From JAHZFN01 sp965149945 (GTDB lineage Bacteria; Bacillota; Dehalobacteriia; UBA4068; UBA4997), in assembly GCA_965149945.1 (NCBI GenBank), contig CBCTTQ010000004.1, positions 25,881-89,880 on the forward strand: 64,000 nucleotides of DNA, read 5' to 3'. Each line of letters starts with the position of its first letter. Position 1 is the stretch's first letter. Shown piece after piece: positions 16,493-25,497 of this stretch. The notes under the pieces were generated by a model. That model saw only the letters and a program-made list of their open reading frames with translations. It made no database searches and had not been told where the DNA came from. The position numbers and the translations under genes are program-made.

Positions 16493-19400
16493 ATGGAACA
16501 GGGAAAGCAGGTGAATGTGTTGGTTTATAAGGTAGGAATCGATGTGGGTTCCACAACCATTAAAGCGATTGTCTTAGATGAAGAAAATGCCATTTTGTAC
16601 AAAACTTATCGGCGGCATTATTCTAAAATTGCCGAAAGTTTGGATAGTATTATCAAAGATATGGTGTTATTATTGAATAACAAGAAATTTAAACTGGCTG
16701 TTTCCGGATCTGCCGGTCTGGGCATTTCCAAAGCCTGTCGTTTGGATTTTGTGCAGGAAGTATTTGCTTTGGGCGGTGCGGTGGAACTGTTGGTGCCGGA
16801 TACGGATGTGGTTATTGAGCTGGGCGGTGAGGACGCCAAGATTGTCTTTTTGACGGGCGGTTTTGAAGAGCGGATGAACGGCACCTGTGCCGGCGGCACT
16901 GGCGCTTTTATCGATCAGATGGCGACTTTATTGGATGTATCCGTGTCAGAGCTGGACGAGCTGGCGTTGAACCATAAGAAAATCTATGCGATTGCCAGTC
17001 GTTGCGGGGTTTTTGCCAAAACGGATATTCAGCCTCTGATCAATCAGGGCGCTCGCAAAGAAGATATTGCCGCCAGTATTTTTCAGGCAGTGGTAGAGCA
17101 AACCATTGCCGGTTTGGCGCAGGGACGGGATATCAAGGGCAAGGTGCTGTTTCTGGGTGGCCCGCTGTTTTTCCTGCGAGGCCTTAGGGAGCGATTTACG
17201 GAAACACTGCGTTTAGATAAGGAACATGCTGTTTTCCCTGATTTGGGGCAGTATTTTGTAGCCATCGGCACGGCGCTTTATGCGGAAGAAAGCAAGACGA
17301 CCTATGAATTTGATACCATGGTGAAAGCTTTGGCGGAAATCAAAAACGCTAAGAGCAGCAATCGATATTTAGAGCCGTTGTTTCGAGATCAGGCGGAATA
17401 TGACGCTTTTGTGGCTCGCCATCGGCAAAATGATGTACCCAGACGGGAGTTGGTTTCCTATGAGGGAACGGCTTATTTGGGTATTGATGTGGGCAGCACC
17501 ACCAGCAAAGTGGCGTTGTTATCAGAGAACAATGAATTGCTTTATACATTTTATGCCAGCAACAAGGGCAGCCCGTTGGAAGTAATCCAGCGGCAGCTGG
17601 CGGAAATTTTGACTCTGTGCGGAGATCGCGTGCGCGTTGCCGCGGCGGCTGTAACCGGATACGGAGAAGAATTGATTAAAAACGCTTTTGGCATTGACTA
17701 CGGTGTAGTGGAAACCATGGCGCATTTTTCGGCGGCGCGTTTTTTCAATCCGCAGGTGGATTACATCATCGACATCGGCGGTCAGGATATGAAGTGTTTT
17801 AAAATTCGCAATAACACCATCGACAGCATCATTTTGAATGAGGCCTGTTCTTCCGGTTGCGGTTCTTTTGTGCAGAGTTTTGCCGAAGCCATGGGTTATG
17901 ATTTGCCCACCTTCACCAAACTGGGCATTTTCGCGAAGCATCCGGTGGATTTAGGTTCCCGCTGCACAGTGTTTATGAATTCTTCTGTGAAACAGGCGCA
18001 GCGTGACGGCGCGGAGATCGGGGATGTTTCTGCCGGTTTGGCGATCAGTGTTATCAAAAACGCTATTTACAAAGTATTGCGTGTCAATGATCCCGCGGAA
18101 TTGGGGCAGAACATCGTGGTACAGGGAGGTACTTTTTTGAATGATGCCATTTTACGCAGTTTTGAGCGGGAATTGGGCATCCAAGTGATTCGTCCCGGCA
18201 TTGCCGGTTTGATGGGCGCTTTCGGCGCGGCGTTGTACAGCCGCCGTCAACACGAACGGTTGGGGAAAACCGCTTCTTCTATGCTGAGTTTAGAAGAAAT
18301 CAAAAATTTCCACCATCAGTCTAAGGCGGTGGTTTGCGGTGGATGTACCAACAAATGCAATTTGACAGTAAATACTTTCCCCAACGGGATAAAGTTCATC
18401 TCCGGCAACAAGTGTGAACGAGGTGTCGGCGGTAAAAGTAACAATTTGCCCAATGTCTATGAATATGTAATCAATAAAATGCGGGATTTAATGGCGGCAG
18501 CCGACCGCAGTCGGGAAGCGGAACCGAAAAAACCTGTGGTGGCCGTTCCCGTAGTGCTGAATATGTGGGAAAATCTTCCCTATTGGGATGCGTTTTTCCG
18601 CGCTATCGGCTGGAATCCGTTGTATTCCGGCGAATCCAGTCATAAATTATACAGCGAAGGGCAATTTACCATTCCTTCCGACACGGTTTGTTATCCGGCA
18701 AAGCTGGTTCATGGACATATTGCTCGTTTGCTGGACAGAAAGGACGAATTCCGCTGTATCTTTTACCCTTGCATGAGTTATAATTTTGACGAAAAGCGAG
18801 GGGATAATCACTATAATTGTCCGGTGGTAGCTTACTATCCCGAATTGCTGGCTTCCAATATCACCGGGCTGCGTGAAGCGGAGTTCCTGTATCCTTATAT
18901 GAATTTGAACGATGATGAATTGTTTGTAGAAAAAACCGCTAAGTTTTGGAAAACCCATTTTGGGGCGAGCAAAAAACAGGTAAGGCAGGCGGTGACTGCC
19001 GCGCGAGCAGCCTACGATCGTTGGCGGCAGGATATTCGGGAGTATGGTTTGGCGGCGCTGGATGAAGCGGAGCGGAATCATTACAAAACGGTGGTGCTTT
19101 CCGGTCGTCCCTACCATGTGGATCGGGAAGTGAACCACAGTATTGACAAATTGTTTAACTCGCTGGGATTTGTGGTCATTTCCGAACGAGTGGTCAGCGA
19201 CTTGCTGGAACCGCAAAAAGTCAATGTGCTGAACCAGTGGACCTATCATTCCAGAATGTACAACGCGGCGCGTTTTGTCAGCGGTCGGGAAAACACCGAA
19301 CTGGTGCAGCTGGTTTCTTTTGGCTGTGGTTTGGACGCGGTGACCACTGACGAAGTCAAAGATATTCTGGAGCGAAACGGAAAGATTTATACTCAGTTGA

Positions 19401-19531
19401 AAATTGATGAAATCAATAACCTGGCGGCGGTGAAAATCCGCGCCAGAAGTTTGCTGGCGGCTATGGAAGAACGGGAATCTTTCCCGCTTGCTCCCGAAAC
19501 GGAGCGTATAGCGGTTGCCGCGGAAAAATAA
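16493..19531 (+). CDS. 2-hydroxyacyl-CoA dehydratase activase-like protein: two BadF/BcrA ATPase domains and DUF2229
   Basis: Large ASKHA-fold ATPase (1012 residues). Two activase domains occur in tandem: residues about 8-270 (GIDVGSTTIKAIV; GGEDAKIVFL; GTCAGGTGAFID; IASRCGVFAKTD, whose two Cys match the [4Fe-4S] ligands of HgdC-type activases) and about 330-600 (GIDVGSTTSKVAL; GGQDMKCFK; ACSSGCGSF; LGSRCTVFM). The remainder (about 620-1000) is the DUF2229 region with Cys clusters (VVCGGCTNKC, GNKCERG, YPCMSY, NCPVV). Activases of this class use ATP hydrolysis to push one electron onto a dehydratase or double-cubane protein at very low potential. The partner gene starts 13 bases downstream. 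Start: ATG 16493 has GAGGGG 13 bases upstream, so a GTG at 16512 with AGGTG nearby remains possible. Oxygen-sensitive iron-sulfur chemistry is expected. Confidence 0.85.
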   Translation: MEQGKQVNVLVYKVGIDVGSTTIKAIVLDEENAILYKTYRRHYSKIAESLDSIIKDMVLLLNNKKFKLAVSGSAGLGISKACRLDFVQEVFALGGAVELLVPDTDVVIELGGEDAKIVFLTGGFEERMNGTCAGGTGAFIDQMATLLDVSVSELDELALNHKKIYAIASRCGVFAKTDIQPLINQGARKEDIAASIFQAVVEQTIAGLAQGRDIKGKVLFLGGPLFFLRGLRERFTETLRLDKEHAVFPDLGQYFVAIGTALYAEESKTTYEFDTMVKALAEIKNAKSSNRYLEPLFRDQAEYDAFVARHRQNDVPRRELVSYEGTAYLGIDVGSTTSKVALLSENNELLYTFYASNKGSPLEVIQRQLAEILTLCGDRVRVAAAAVTGYGEELIKNAFGIDYGVVETMAHFSAARFFNPQVDYIIDIGGQDMKCFKIRNNTIDSIILNEACSSGCGSFVQSFAEAMGYDLPTFTKLGIFAKHPVDLGSRCTVFMNSSVKQAQRDGAEIGDVSAGLAISVIKNAIYKVLRVNDPAELGQNIVVQGGTFLNDAILRSFERELGIQVIRPGIAGLMGAFGAALYSRRQHERLGKTASSMLSLEEIKNFHHQSKAVVCGGCTNKCNLTVNTFPNGIKFISGNKCERGVGGKSNNLPNVYEYVINKMRDLMAAADRSREAEPKKPVVAVPVVLNMWENLPYWDAFFRAIGWNPLYSGESSHKLYSEGQFTIPSDTVCYPAKLVHGHIARLLDRKDEFRCIFYPCMSYNFDEKRGDNHYNCPVVAYYPELLASNITGLREAEFLYPYMNLNDDELFVEKTAKFWKTHFGASKKQVRQAVTAARAAYDRWRQDIREYGLAALDEAERNHYKTVVLSGRPYHVDREVNHSIDKLFNSLGFVVISERVVSDLLEPQKVNVLNQWTYHSRMYNAARFVSGRENTELVQLVSFGCGLDAVTTDEVKDILERNGKIYTQLKIDEINNLAAVKIRARSLLAAMEERESFPLAPETERIAVAAEK

Positions 19532-19544
19532 GGGGAGTGCGATT

Positions 19545-20885
19545 ATGACGCGTACATTAATTGAACATCAGGTACCGAGACCGTTGTTTACCAAAGAAAT
19601 GAAAAAGGAATATACCATTTTGGTGCCCCAGATGCTGCCGGTGCATTTCCCTCTGCTTTTGGAAATTTTTCGGCAGGAAGGGTATCGAATGGAACTTTTG
19701 ACCACCACTCATCGAGGAATTGTGGATGAAGGATTAAAAAATGTACATAATGATACCTGTTATCCCGCCCTTTTGGTAATCGGGCAGATGATGGATGCTT
19801 TGAAAAGCGGCAAATATGACATTCATAAAGTCGCTCTGCTGATCAGTCAGACCGGCGGTGGCTGCCGTGCCTCCAATTATGCTTATTTGCTGCGCAAGGC
19901 GTTGGAAAAAAATAACATGGGCTTTATCCCGGTCATCACGCTGAACATCAACAGCATGGAGTCTCATCCCGGATTTCAGTTCACCAAAGAAATGATTTTG
20001 AAGGCTATTATCTGCTGCATTTACGGTGATTTGATGATGGGTCTGAAAAATCAATGTCTGCCCTATGAAATAAACAAGGGAGATACCATGGAAGTAATCG
20101 ACCGTCTGACCAAAAAACTGGCGGAAACTTTCAAAACCAAGGAGTATCGGCGTTTGAAGCGGAATATGACTTACATTGTGCGGGAAATGAACGCTATTCC
20201 GCGGAACGTCACAGACAAAGTGAAGGTGGGCATTGTCGGGGAAATTTATGTTAAATACGCTCCTTTGGGTAACAATCAGCTGGAAGAATATTTGCTGAGC
20301 GAAGGCGCCGAACCGGTGCTGACGGGAGTATTGGATTTTCTGCTGTACGGCTTTAATAACAATCTGGTGGACGCGCGGTTGTATATCAAGGGTACTTGGA
20401 AAACCTGGCTGATAAAATTGCTTTGTGATTATGTGATGCATTTGCAAAACAAGATGACTGCCATTATTAAAAAGCACAGTAATTTTCGCCCATTGTCTAC
20501 ATTTTCTGATGTAAAAAAATCCGCGCAGGGTATTATCAGCGATGGGGTAAAGATGGGAGAAGGTTGGTTGCTGACGGGAGAAATGGTGGAATTTATCCAA
20601 CATGGTATCAATAACATCATTACGACCCAGCCCTTTGGCTGTTTGCCCAATCACATTGTGGCGAAAGGGATGATCCGTAATATCAAAACGAAATATCCCA
20701 ACGCTAATATTGTGGCTATTGACTATGACCCCGGCGCCACTCGCACCAATCAGGAAAATCGTATCAAATTGATGCTTTCCAACGCGGTCAGTCATAAAAA
20801 AATTCAGTCGGAAAAAAAGGTTCATACAGAAACAGCAGCAGCGGAACCTCCGCGGCCCAAGGAGCCTAAGAGTTACTTGGCTTGA
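19545..20885 (+). CDS. Acyl-CoA dehydratase/double-cubane-like partner of the activase
   Basis: 446-residue protein of the 2-hydroxyacyl-CoA dehydratase (HgdB-like) fold as found at the C-terminus of very large DUF2229 activases. Three spaced Cys motifs, NDTCYPA (about 67-73), GGGCRAS (about 104-110) and QPFGCLPNH (about 363-371), are those that hold an iron-sulfur cluster in this fold. The substrate is unknown: the known family reduces or dehydrates CoA esters, or reduces small molecules in the double-cubane branch. Start: ATG 19545 with AGGGGAGTG at 19531-19539. It follows the activase by 13 bases and certainly shares its message. Together the two (1458 residues) match the size of one-piece relatives. 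The last 35 residues are Pro/Glu/Lys-rich. Confidence 0.8.
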   Translation: MTRTLIEHQVPRPLFTKEMKKEYTILVPQMLPVHFPLLLEIFRQEGYRMELLTTTHRGIVDEGLKNVHNDTCYPALLVIGQMMDALKSGKYDIHKVALLISQTGGGCRASNYAYLLRKALEKNNMGFIPVITLNINSMESHPGFQFTKEMILKAIICCIYGDLMMGLKNQCLPYEINKGDTMEVIDRLTKKLAETFKTKEYRRLKRNMTYIVREMNAIPRNVTDKVKVGIVGEIYVKYAPLGNNQLEEYLLSEGAEPVLTGVLDFLLYGFNNNLVDARLYIKGTWKTWLIKLLCDYVMHLQNKMTAIIKKHSNFRPLSTFSDVKKSAQGIISDGVKMGEGWLLTGEMVEFIQHGINNIITTQPFGCLPNHIVAKGMIRNIKTKYPNANIVAIDYDPGATRTNQENRIKLMLSNAVSHKKIQSEKKVHTETAAAEPPRPKEPKSYLA

Positions 20886-20937
20886 TCGCCGTCGGTTGAA
20901 AACTCGTCGGAATACAAAAAAACTATTTGTTTGATTA

Positions 20938-20974
20938 AAAGACGTCATGATTAACTTCATGACGTCCTCTTTTT
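20938..20974 (+). terminator. Terminator after the activase operon
   Basis: Perfect stem GACGTCATGA / TCATGACGTC, loop TTAACT, then CTCTTTTTT. Confidence 0.9.
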
Positions 20975-21209
20975 TAGCGTGCGGTCATAATTTCACAAAA
21001 GGTAGTCCATACTGTATGGTTTGGAACGGTTGTCGCCCCGAGCGCCATAATTTGAGAGTAAGTTTTGCTAAAATTTTCCCCTGATCATTGTTTGACGGAC
21101 AAAACTTGCTTTTTCCCGCGGGAAAGTGTAGAATATAAAATAGATATTTTTTATGAAAAAGATTTTGGAACAATGATCAAATACGATCATTGGGAAAGTT
21201 GGGATAGTA
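20975..21209. other. Intergenic stretch with a palindrome-bearing promoter
   Basis: No gene seen. It holds the candidate promoter/operator at 21106-21134, and the remainder shows nothing I recognise. Confidence 0.5.
21106..21134 (+). promoter_or_regulatory. Promoter with a perfect palindrome in its spacer
   Basis: TTGCTT, 17-bp spacer, TAGAAT. The spacer contains the perfect 14-bp palindrome TTTCCCGCGGGAAA at 21112-21125, in the place where a repressor would block polymerase. The -35 is weak (3 of 6). Confidence 0.45.
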
Positions 21210-22313
21210 ATGAGAAGAAAAACTTTGAGAGAACGTCAGCAGAAGAAAGCCATGCGAGAAGCGCGTCGCCAAGGGCGGCAAAAAGCCCGCGATGCCCAGC
21301 ATCAGTGGGACAACAATCCTGCCCATATGGCTAATGCCGATGAAACCGCTATGGATATGGAACAGGAAGCTGACGAGATTGATAAAACTTTTTCCGCCAT
21401 TGAAGATATCGCGGAAAAATTGGGGATTGAGGCGCCTCTCGCGGAAGAACCCGTCGAAGAAGCGGAAGAACCGGCGAAAATCCCCGCCCAAGAAGAAGTG
21501 GTGGAGTTGTCTGCCTTTGATCATTTCCGCAAAAGAAACAAAGACGGTTATCAGAGTCGGGACAACGGGCGCTTGTTTAAATTGTATAATGTCAATCTGT
21601 TGCTGCGGATCGTTTTGTTTGTTTTGGTATTGGTTTTTGTGATTCGGGATCATGACGCGATCGTGAACGCCATTTATGCCAATCCTTTGGATGGATTTAA
21701 TTGGTTGATGGTTCTTTGGGGTTTGATGGTGCTGACCATTTTACTCCGTTTTGTGCCGGGTCCTGTTTCCAATCCCGGTTATCAGAAGCAGTTTTTGCGT
21801 CATTTTGCTGCTTCTTCTGATTTTGACGAGGAAAATATTCGCATTAAACGCACCATCAAGCGAGCCAACCGCGGCGCCTGGAAAGTGTTGGGCTGTTGGG
21901 CGCTGCTCAATGCCCTGATCGGGATTTTGTATTGGCTGGGTATTTTGGATGAAGCGGGGCTGCTTTTGATCGCATTGCTGTATGCCATTGGAGATGTGGT
22001 ATGTATTTTGTACTATTGCCCATTCCAACATTTGTTGATGAAAAATCGTTGTTGTATGACTTGCCGCATCTATAACTGGGATTTCTTCATGATATGCACC
22101 CCTTTGCTGTTTATTCCTTCTTGGTTGACCTGGAGTTTAGTGGCGATTTCTCTGTTGGTGTTGATTCGCTGGGAATATATTTATAAACACCATCCGGAAC
22201 GCTTTTTTGGCGCTACCAACGGCAAGTTGCGCTGTGTTTCCTGCGCGTCAAAACTGTGCCGCTATAAATTTCCGGCGACTGCTACCGCCAAACAACTTTT
22301 TAATCGTAAGTAA
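21210..22313 (+). CDS. Membrane protein of unknown function with Cys motifs (367 aa)
   Basis: No family recognised. The N-terminal 120 residues are soluble: a basic, Arg/Gln-rich helix (1-35), then an acidic Glu/Ala/Pro-rich stretch (45-105). About six hydrophobic helices follow (roughly 132-152, 161-180, 225-245, 250-270, 285-305, 310-325). Near the end are two Cys groups, CCMTCRIYNWD (about 283-293) and CVSCASKLCRYK (about 344-355), which could bind metal at the cytoplasmic face. The DNA before the ATG has only a weak GGGAAAG ribosome site. It is transcribed alone, between the palindrome promoter and a terminator. Confidence 0.65.
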   Translation: MRRKTLRERQQKKAMREARRQGRQKARDAQHQWDNNPAHMANADETAMDMEQEADEIDKTFSAIEDIAEKLGIEAPLAEEPVEEAEEPAKIPAQEEVVELSAFDHFRKRNKDGYQSRDNGRLFKLYNVNLLLRIVLFVLVLVFVIRDHDAIVNAIYANPLDGFNWLMVLWGLMVLTILLRFVPGPVSNPGYQKQFLRHFAASSDFDEENIRIKRTIKRANRGAWKVLGCWALLNALIGILYWLGILDEAGLLLIALLYAIGDVVCILYYCPFQHLLMKNRCCMTCRIYNWDFFMICTPLLFIPSWLTWSLVAISLLVLIRWEYIYKHHPERFFGATNGKLRCVSCASKLCRYKFPATATAKQLFNRK

Positions 22314-22351
22314 GCGGACGATGTGACGGCATTCTCGTCAAAGAAATATAA

Positions 22352-22413
22352 AACGCCCCGTTGGGTTTTGGAGAAGCGATGTTTGCTTTTCGGCTCGAAC
22401 GGGGTATTTTTTA
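22352..22413 (+). terminator. Terminator after the unknown membrane protein
   Basis: Stem CCCCGTT (22356-22362) / AACGGGG (22398-22404), followed by TATTTTTT. The 35-nt loop is long. Confidence 0.55.
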
Positions 22414-22595
22414 TTTTCTGTAAAAAAGTCTAAACATTTGAGAAAAAAGGAATCGGTGTTGCGGACCGTTTCTGTTTGTCGGAGCGAAAAGGAGGAAGGT
22501 ATAAAATCTCATTTTTGACAAACACTAGCAGTAGATGGTAGACAACAGCCGTTGAGCGTGTTGTAATTTTTTGCACAAAAAGGAGCGTTAGGTAG

Positions 22596-23132
22596 ATGAA
22601 AGCGACAGGAATTGTGAGAAGAATTGACGATTTGGGGCGGGTGGTGATTCCCAAAGAAATCCGTCGTACCATGCGAATTCGAGAAGGAGAACCTCTTGAA
22701 ATTTATGTGGATAACGACGGAGAGGTGATTTTAAAAAAATACTCCCCTATGGGAGAATTATCTTTGTTTTCCAAAGAATATGCTGAGGCCATGAATCAGA
22801 CAGTGGGGCATGTGGTCTGCATTTCCGATCGGGATGTGATGATTGCCGTCAGCGGCGGCATGAAAAAAGAATTGATGGGCAAAACGGTGGGAGAGGACAT
22901 CGAGCAAGCCATGGAAAGCCGTAAACCTCTGATGGGTAAGCACCATATACTGGTTAAAGACCAGCCCGAAGAAGGACTGGGAGACAGTATCATTGCCCCC
23001 ATTGTGGTGCAGGGCGACCCCATTGGTTCAGTGGTGATCTGCGCCCGTGATGAAACTGGCAAACTCGGCGAAGTGGAAGAAAAATTGGCGGAGACTGCCG
23101 CTAATTTTTTAGCAAAACAAATGGAACAGTAA
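22596..23132 (+). CDS. spoVT: Stage V sporulation protein T (AbrB family regulator)
   Basis: 178-residue transcription factor of full SpoVT length. The N-terminal swapped-hairpin AbrB domain (1-50) carries the signature KATGIVRRIDDLGRVVIPKEIRRTMRIREGEPLEIYV. The rest (55-178) is the GAF-like domain thought to sense a small molecule. In Bacillus, SpoVT is made in the forespore under sigma-G and tunes late spore genes. Related anaerobes that do not sporulate often keep it as a global regulator. AAAAGGAG lies 9 bases upstream. It is monocistronic, with a perfect terminator. In Bacillus spoVT lies just after mfd; here the activase operon and one membrane gene intervene. Confidence 0.93.
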   Translation: MKATGIVRRIDDLGRVVIPKEIRRTMRIREGEPLEIYVDNDGEVILKKYSPMGELSLFSKEYAEAMNQTVGHVVCISDRDVMIAVSGGMKKELMGKTVGEDIEQAMESRKPLMGKHHILVKDQPEEGLGDSIIAPIVVQGDPIGSVVICARDETGKLGEVEEKLAETAANFLAKQMEQ

Positions 23133-23157
23133 CAGAATGGCGCGAGAGAGACGCCGA

Positions 23158-23186
23158 CGCCGCGGGAAAATCCCGCGGCGTTTTTT
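23158..23186 (+). terminator. Terminator after spoVT
   Basis: Perfect 10-bp stem CGCCGCGGGA / TCCCGCGGCG, loop AAA, six T. Confidence 0.95.
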
Positions 23187-23292
23187 ATTGGCGTTTGCGG
23201 AATATCAAGACCTTTCTGGAAAAGCATCGTCCTTCCTTTTCTTGAGTCGTAAAGGAAATTTAAAAAAAAGAATTTTTTTTTTTGATTTTCTA

Positions 23293-23321
23293 TTGACAAA
23301 AAGGGGGTTTCTGTGTATTAT
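23293..23321 (+). promoter_or_regulatory. Promoter of the GntR-ABC operon
   Basis: TTGACA, 17-bp spacer, TATTAT: near consensus. Confidence 0.8.
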
Positions 23322-23335
23322 TATATTAAGCACTT

Positions 23336-23368
23336 AGTACAACAATACAATAATACAATTGCTGTGCT
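23336..23368 (+). promoter_or_regulatory. Candidate operator for the YtrA-type regulator
   Basis: Imperfect inverted repeat AGTACAACAAT / ATTGCTGTGCT (9 of 11 paired) with an 11-bp spacer, starting 15 bp after the -10, where autoregulation by the first gene of the operon would be expected. Confidence 0.4.
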
Positions 23369-23435
23369 GAGTTGTGTATGGTTGTGTGAGCGCGGTTTTA
23401 AGCTCTAAAGAAACAAAAAGAAAGGAGAGGTCGTT

Positions 23436-23801
23436 TTGGGATGGAACATTGAATCAGACCGACCTGTCTACCTGCAATTGGTGGAACAGTTCAAAAGAAA
23501 AATCGTCGCGGGCGAATATGAAGCGGGAAACCGCATGCCTTCTGTTCGCGAATTGGCCGCTGACGCGGCTGTCAACCCCAACACAATGCAAAAAGCTTTA
23601 GCAGAGCTGGAAAGGACAGGACTGATGTATACGCAAAGAACCAGCGGTAGATTTATCACGGAAGACCGCGAGCTGATCGATTCTTTGAAAAAAGAAATTG
23701 CCCTTGAGCAGATTGATACATTCATTCGTAATATGGCTGCCATCGGCATTGATAAGCAGGAAATATTGAGGTTATTTCAAGCGAGAATAGAGGAGATGTA
23801 G
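23436..23801 (+). CDS. GntR family regulator, YtrA subfamily
   Basis: Short GntR protein (121 residues). The N-terminal winged helix (about 9-75) reads VYLQLVEQFKRKIVAGEYEAGNRMPSVRELAAD with the recognition helix VNPNTMQKALAELERTGL. Instead of a large ligand domain it has only a ~45-residue helical tail, as in YtrA. YtrA-type repressors control linked ABC transporters that respond to cell-wall antibiotics or envelope stress. Start: TTG 23436 with AAAGGAGAGG at 23421-23430. The nearby ATG at 23441 is out of frame. The ABC ATPase gene begins 4 bases after its stop. Confidence 0.9.
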   Translation: MGWNIESDRPVYLQLVEQFKRKIVAGEYEAGNRMPSVRELAADAAVNPNTMQKALAELERTGLMYTQRTSGRFITEDRELIDSLKKEIALEQIDTFIRNMAAIGIDKQEILRLFQARIEEM

Positions 23802-23805
23802 TGTT

Positions 23806-24513
23806 ATGGAAGACAATAGATTAATTTTGGAATGTCGCGGGCTGGAAAAGAACTACGGTCGAAAATGCGCGCTGAAGCAGATTGATTTGCAAATTGAAAA
23901 GGGAAAAATCGTCGGCTTGCTGGGGCCTAACGGCAGCGGAAAAACCACGTTGATTAAATTGGCCAACGGGTTACTGACACCCAGCGGAGGCAGCATTACG
24001 GTGGATGGTTTGGAGCCGGGCATCGAAAGCAAAAAAATTGTTTCGTATCTGCCGGATCGCAATTATTTGAACAATTGGATGAAAGTAAACGATCTGGTGG
24101 ACTTTTTTGATGAGATGTATGAGGATTTTGATCGGGAAAAGGCATTGTCTATGCTGTTGAAGTTGGACATTGAATTGGATACCCGCTTGAAATCGCTGTC
24201 CAAAGGGAATAAAGAAAAAGTGCAGCTGATTTTGGTGATGAGTCGAGCGGCTGAATTGTATATTTTGGATGAACCAATCGCCGGAGTGGATCCTGCCGCG
24301 CGGGATTATGTATTGAACACCATCATCGAAAACTATAACACCGAAGGAACCATTTTGATTGCCACCCATCTAATCTCGGATATTGAAAAAATCTTGGACG
24401 ATGTGGTGTTCATTAATCGGGGCGAAATTGTACTGCATGCTTCAGTGGACGATATTCGAGAAGAACACGGAAAATCGGTGGACGGATTGTTCAGGGAGGT
24501 ATTCAAATGTTAA
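23806..24513 (+). CDS. ABC transporter ATP-binding protein
   Basis: Nucleotide-binding subunit (235 residues) of an ABC-2-type exporter. Walker A GPNGSGKTT (about 45-53), the signature motif as LSKGN rather than LSGGQ (about 133-137), Walker B ELYILDEPIAGVDPAARDY, and the switch His in IATHL. Family members with the LSKGN signature typically sit beside YtrA regulators. It overlaps the permease gene by 7 bp. ATP hydrolysis here would drive export of, or resistance to, an unidentified envelope-active compound. Confidence 0.9.
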   Translation: MEDNRLILECRGLEKNYGRKCALKQIDLQIEKGKIVGLLGPNGSGKTTLIKLANGLLTPSGGSITVDGLEPGIESKKIVSYLPDRNYLNNWMKVNDLVDFFDEMYEDFDREKALSMLLKLDIELDTRLKSLSKGNKEKVQLILVMSRAAELYILDEPIAGVDPAARDYVLNTIIENYNTEGTILIATHLISDIEKILDDVVFINRGEIVLHASVDDIREEHGKSVDGLFREVFKC

Positions 24514-25310
24514 AGAAATTATTGAAATATGAATTCAAGGCAACGGCCAGGTATTTTTTGCCGCTGATCGCGGCTCTGCTGGTAGTTGCCGTATTGAATC
24601 GCATTTGTCTGAGCTTCAACCAAGGCAGTATCGAGGCGTTGAAGTTTGTGCCCACCTTTGTAGCTGCCTTTCTGTATATCGCCATCATTATCGCTATTTT
24701 TGTTTTGGCGTTGATTATCACTATTAAACGATTTTACAATAGCTTGCTGACGGATGAGGGATATTTGATGATGACGCTGCCCGCTTCCGTTGACAGCCAT
24801 ATCTGGAGCAAAACCATTACCGCCGGTGTTTGGGTCATCGCCAGTACGTTGGCGACGATTTGTTCCGCTGCTGTTATCGGCGCGGCGGATGGTACCTCCG
24901 TACTCCATTTCTTCACGGAACTGGGTGAGGTTTATCAAGAGTCCTTTGCTAACTGGGGGATGCATGTTTGGATGCTGGGCATCATTTGGCTGTTGGCGAT
25001 GATTTTTTGTCTGCTGAGTTCGTTGCTGTCCATTTATATGTGTATCAGTCTCGGACATCAGGTTTCCAATCACCAGATTTTGGGCGGTGTGGGCGCCTAT
25101 ATCTTGTACAGCTTAGTGCTGCAGGTATTGGGAACCATTGCCACAACGATCGCGATTAAATGCGGATTCTTTTCCTGGGTGTCGACGCTGGATGCTGTTA
25201 CCGGTGTATATCTGGTCAGTGTCGGGGTGTTGGTACTGGGCGTCATTCTTTCCGTAGTACCCTATCTGATCACCCGATACCTGTTGAAATACCGATTGAA
25301 TCTGGAATAA
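24507..25310 (+). CDS. ABC transporter permease, ABC-2 type
   Basis: Membrane subunit (267 residues) with six predicted helices in three pairs (about 15-35, 45-75, 95-122, 145-178, 190-215, 232-258) and no large soluble loops. It pairs with the preceding ATPase, whose 3' end overlaps it by 7 bp. Substrate unknown. The three genes form one unit: GntR repressor, ATPase, permease. A strong terminator lies 125 bases downstream. Confidence 0.82.
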   Translation: MLKKLLKYEFKATARYFLPLIAALLVVAVLNRICLSFNQGSIEALKFVPTFVAAFLYIAIIIAIFVLALIITIKRFYNSLLTDEGYLMMTLPASVDSHIWSKTITAGVWVIASTLATICSAAVIGAADGTSVLHFFTELGEVYQESFANWGMHVWMLGIIWLLAMIFCLLSSLLSIYMCISLGHQVSNHQILGGVGAYILYSLVLQVLGTIATTIAIKCGFFSWVSTLDAVTGVYLVSVGVLVLGVILSVVPYLITRYLLKYRLNLE

Positions 25311-25434
25311 GAAAGGAAATTCGGAATCAGTAACGCTAATCTCCCTTCGAAGTAAAAAGACTTTTGTATTCGGTGGTAGAAGTTGCTGAAAAATAAGTTG
25401 ATAACAAAAAAACAAAAAAGAAAACAACAATAAG

Positions 25435-25473
25435 AAAACCGCCTCCCCGATATTTTCGGGGAGGCGGTTTTTA
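25435..25473. terminator. Bidirectional terminator between the ABC operon and the PBP gene
   Basis: Perfect 15-bp stem AAACCGCCTCCCCGA / TCGGGGAGGCGGTTT with a 5-nt loop, flanked by A- and T-runs. Confidence 0.9.
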
Positions 25474-25497
25474 TTCGTGATATCAAATTTTTTCAAA

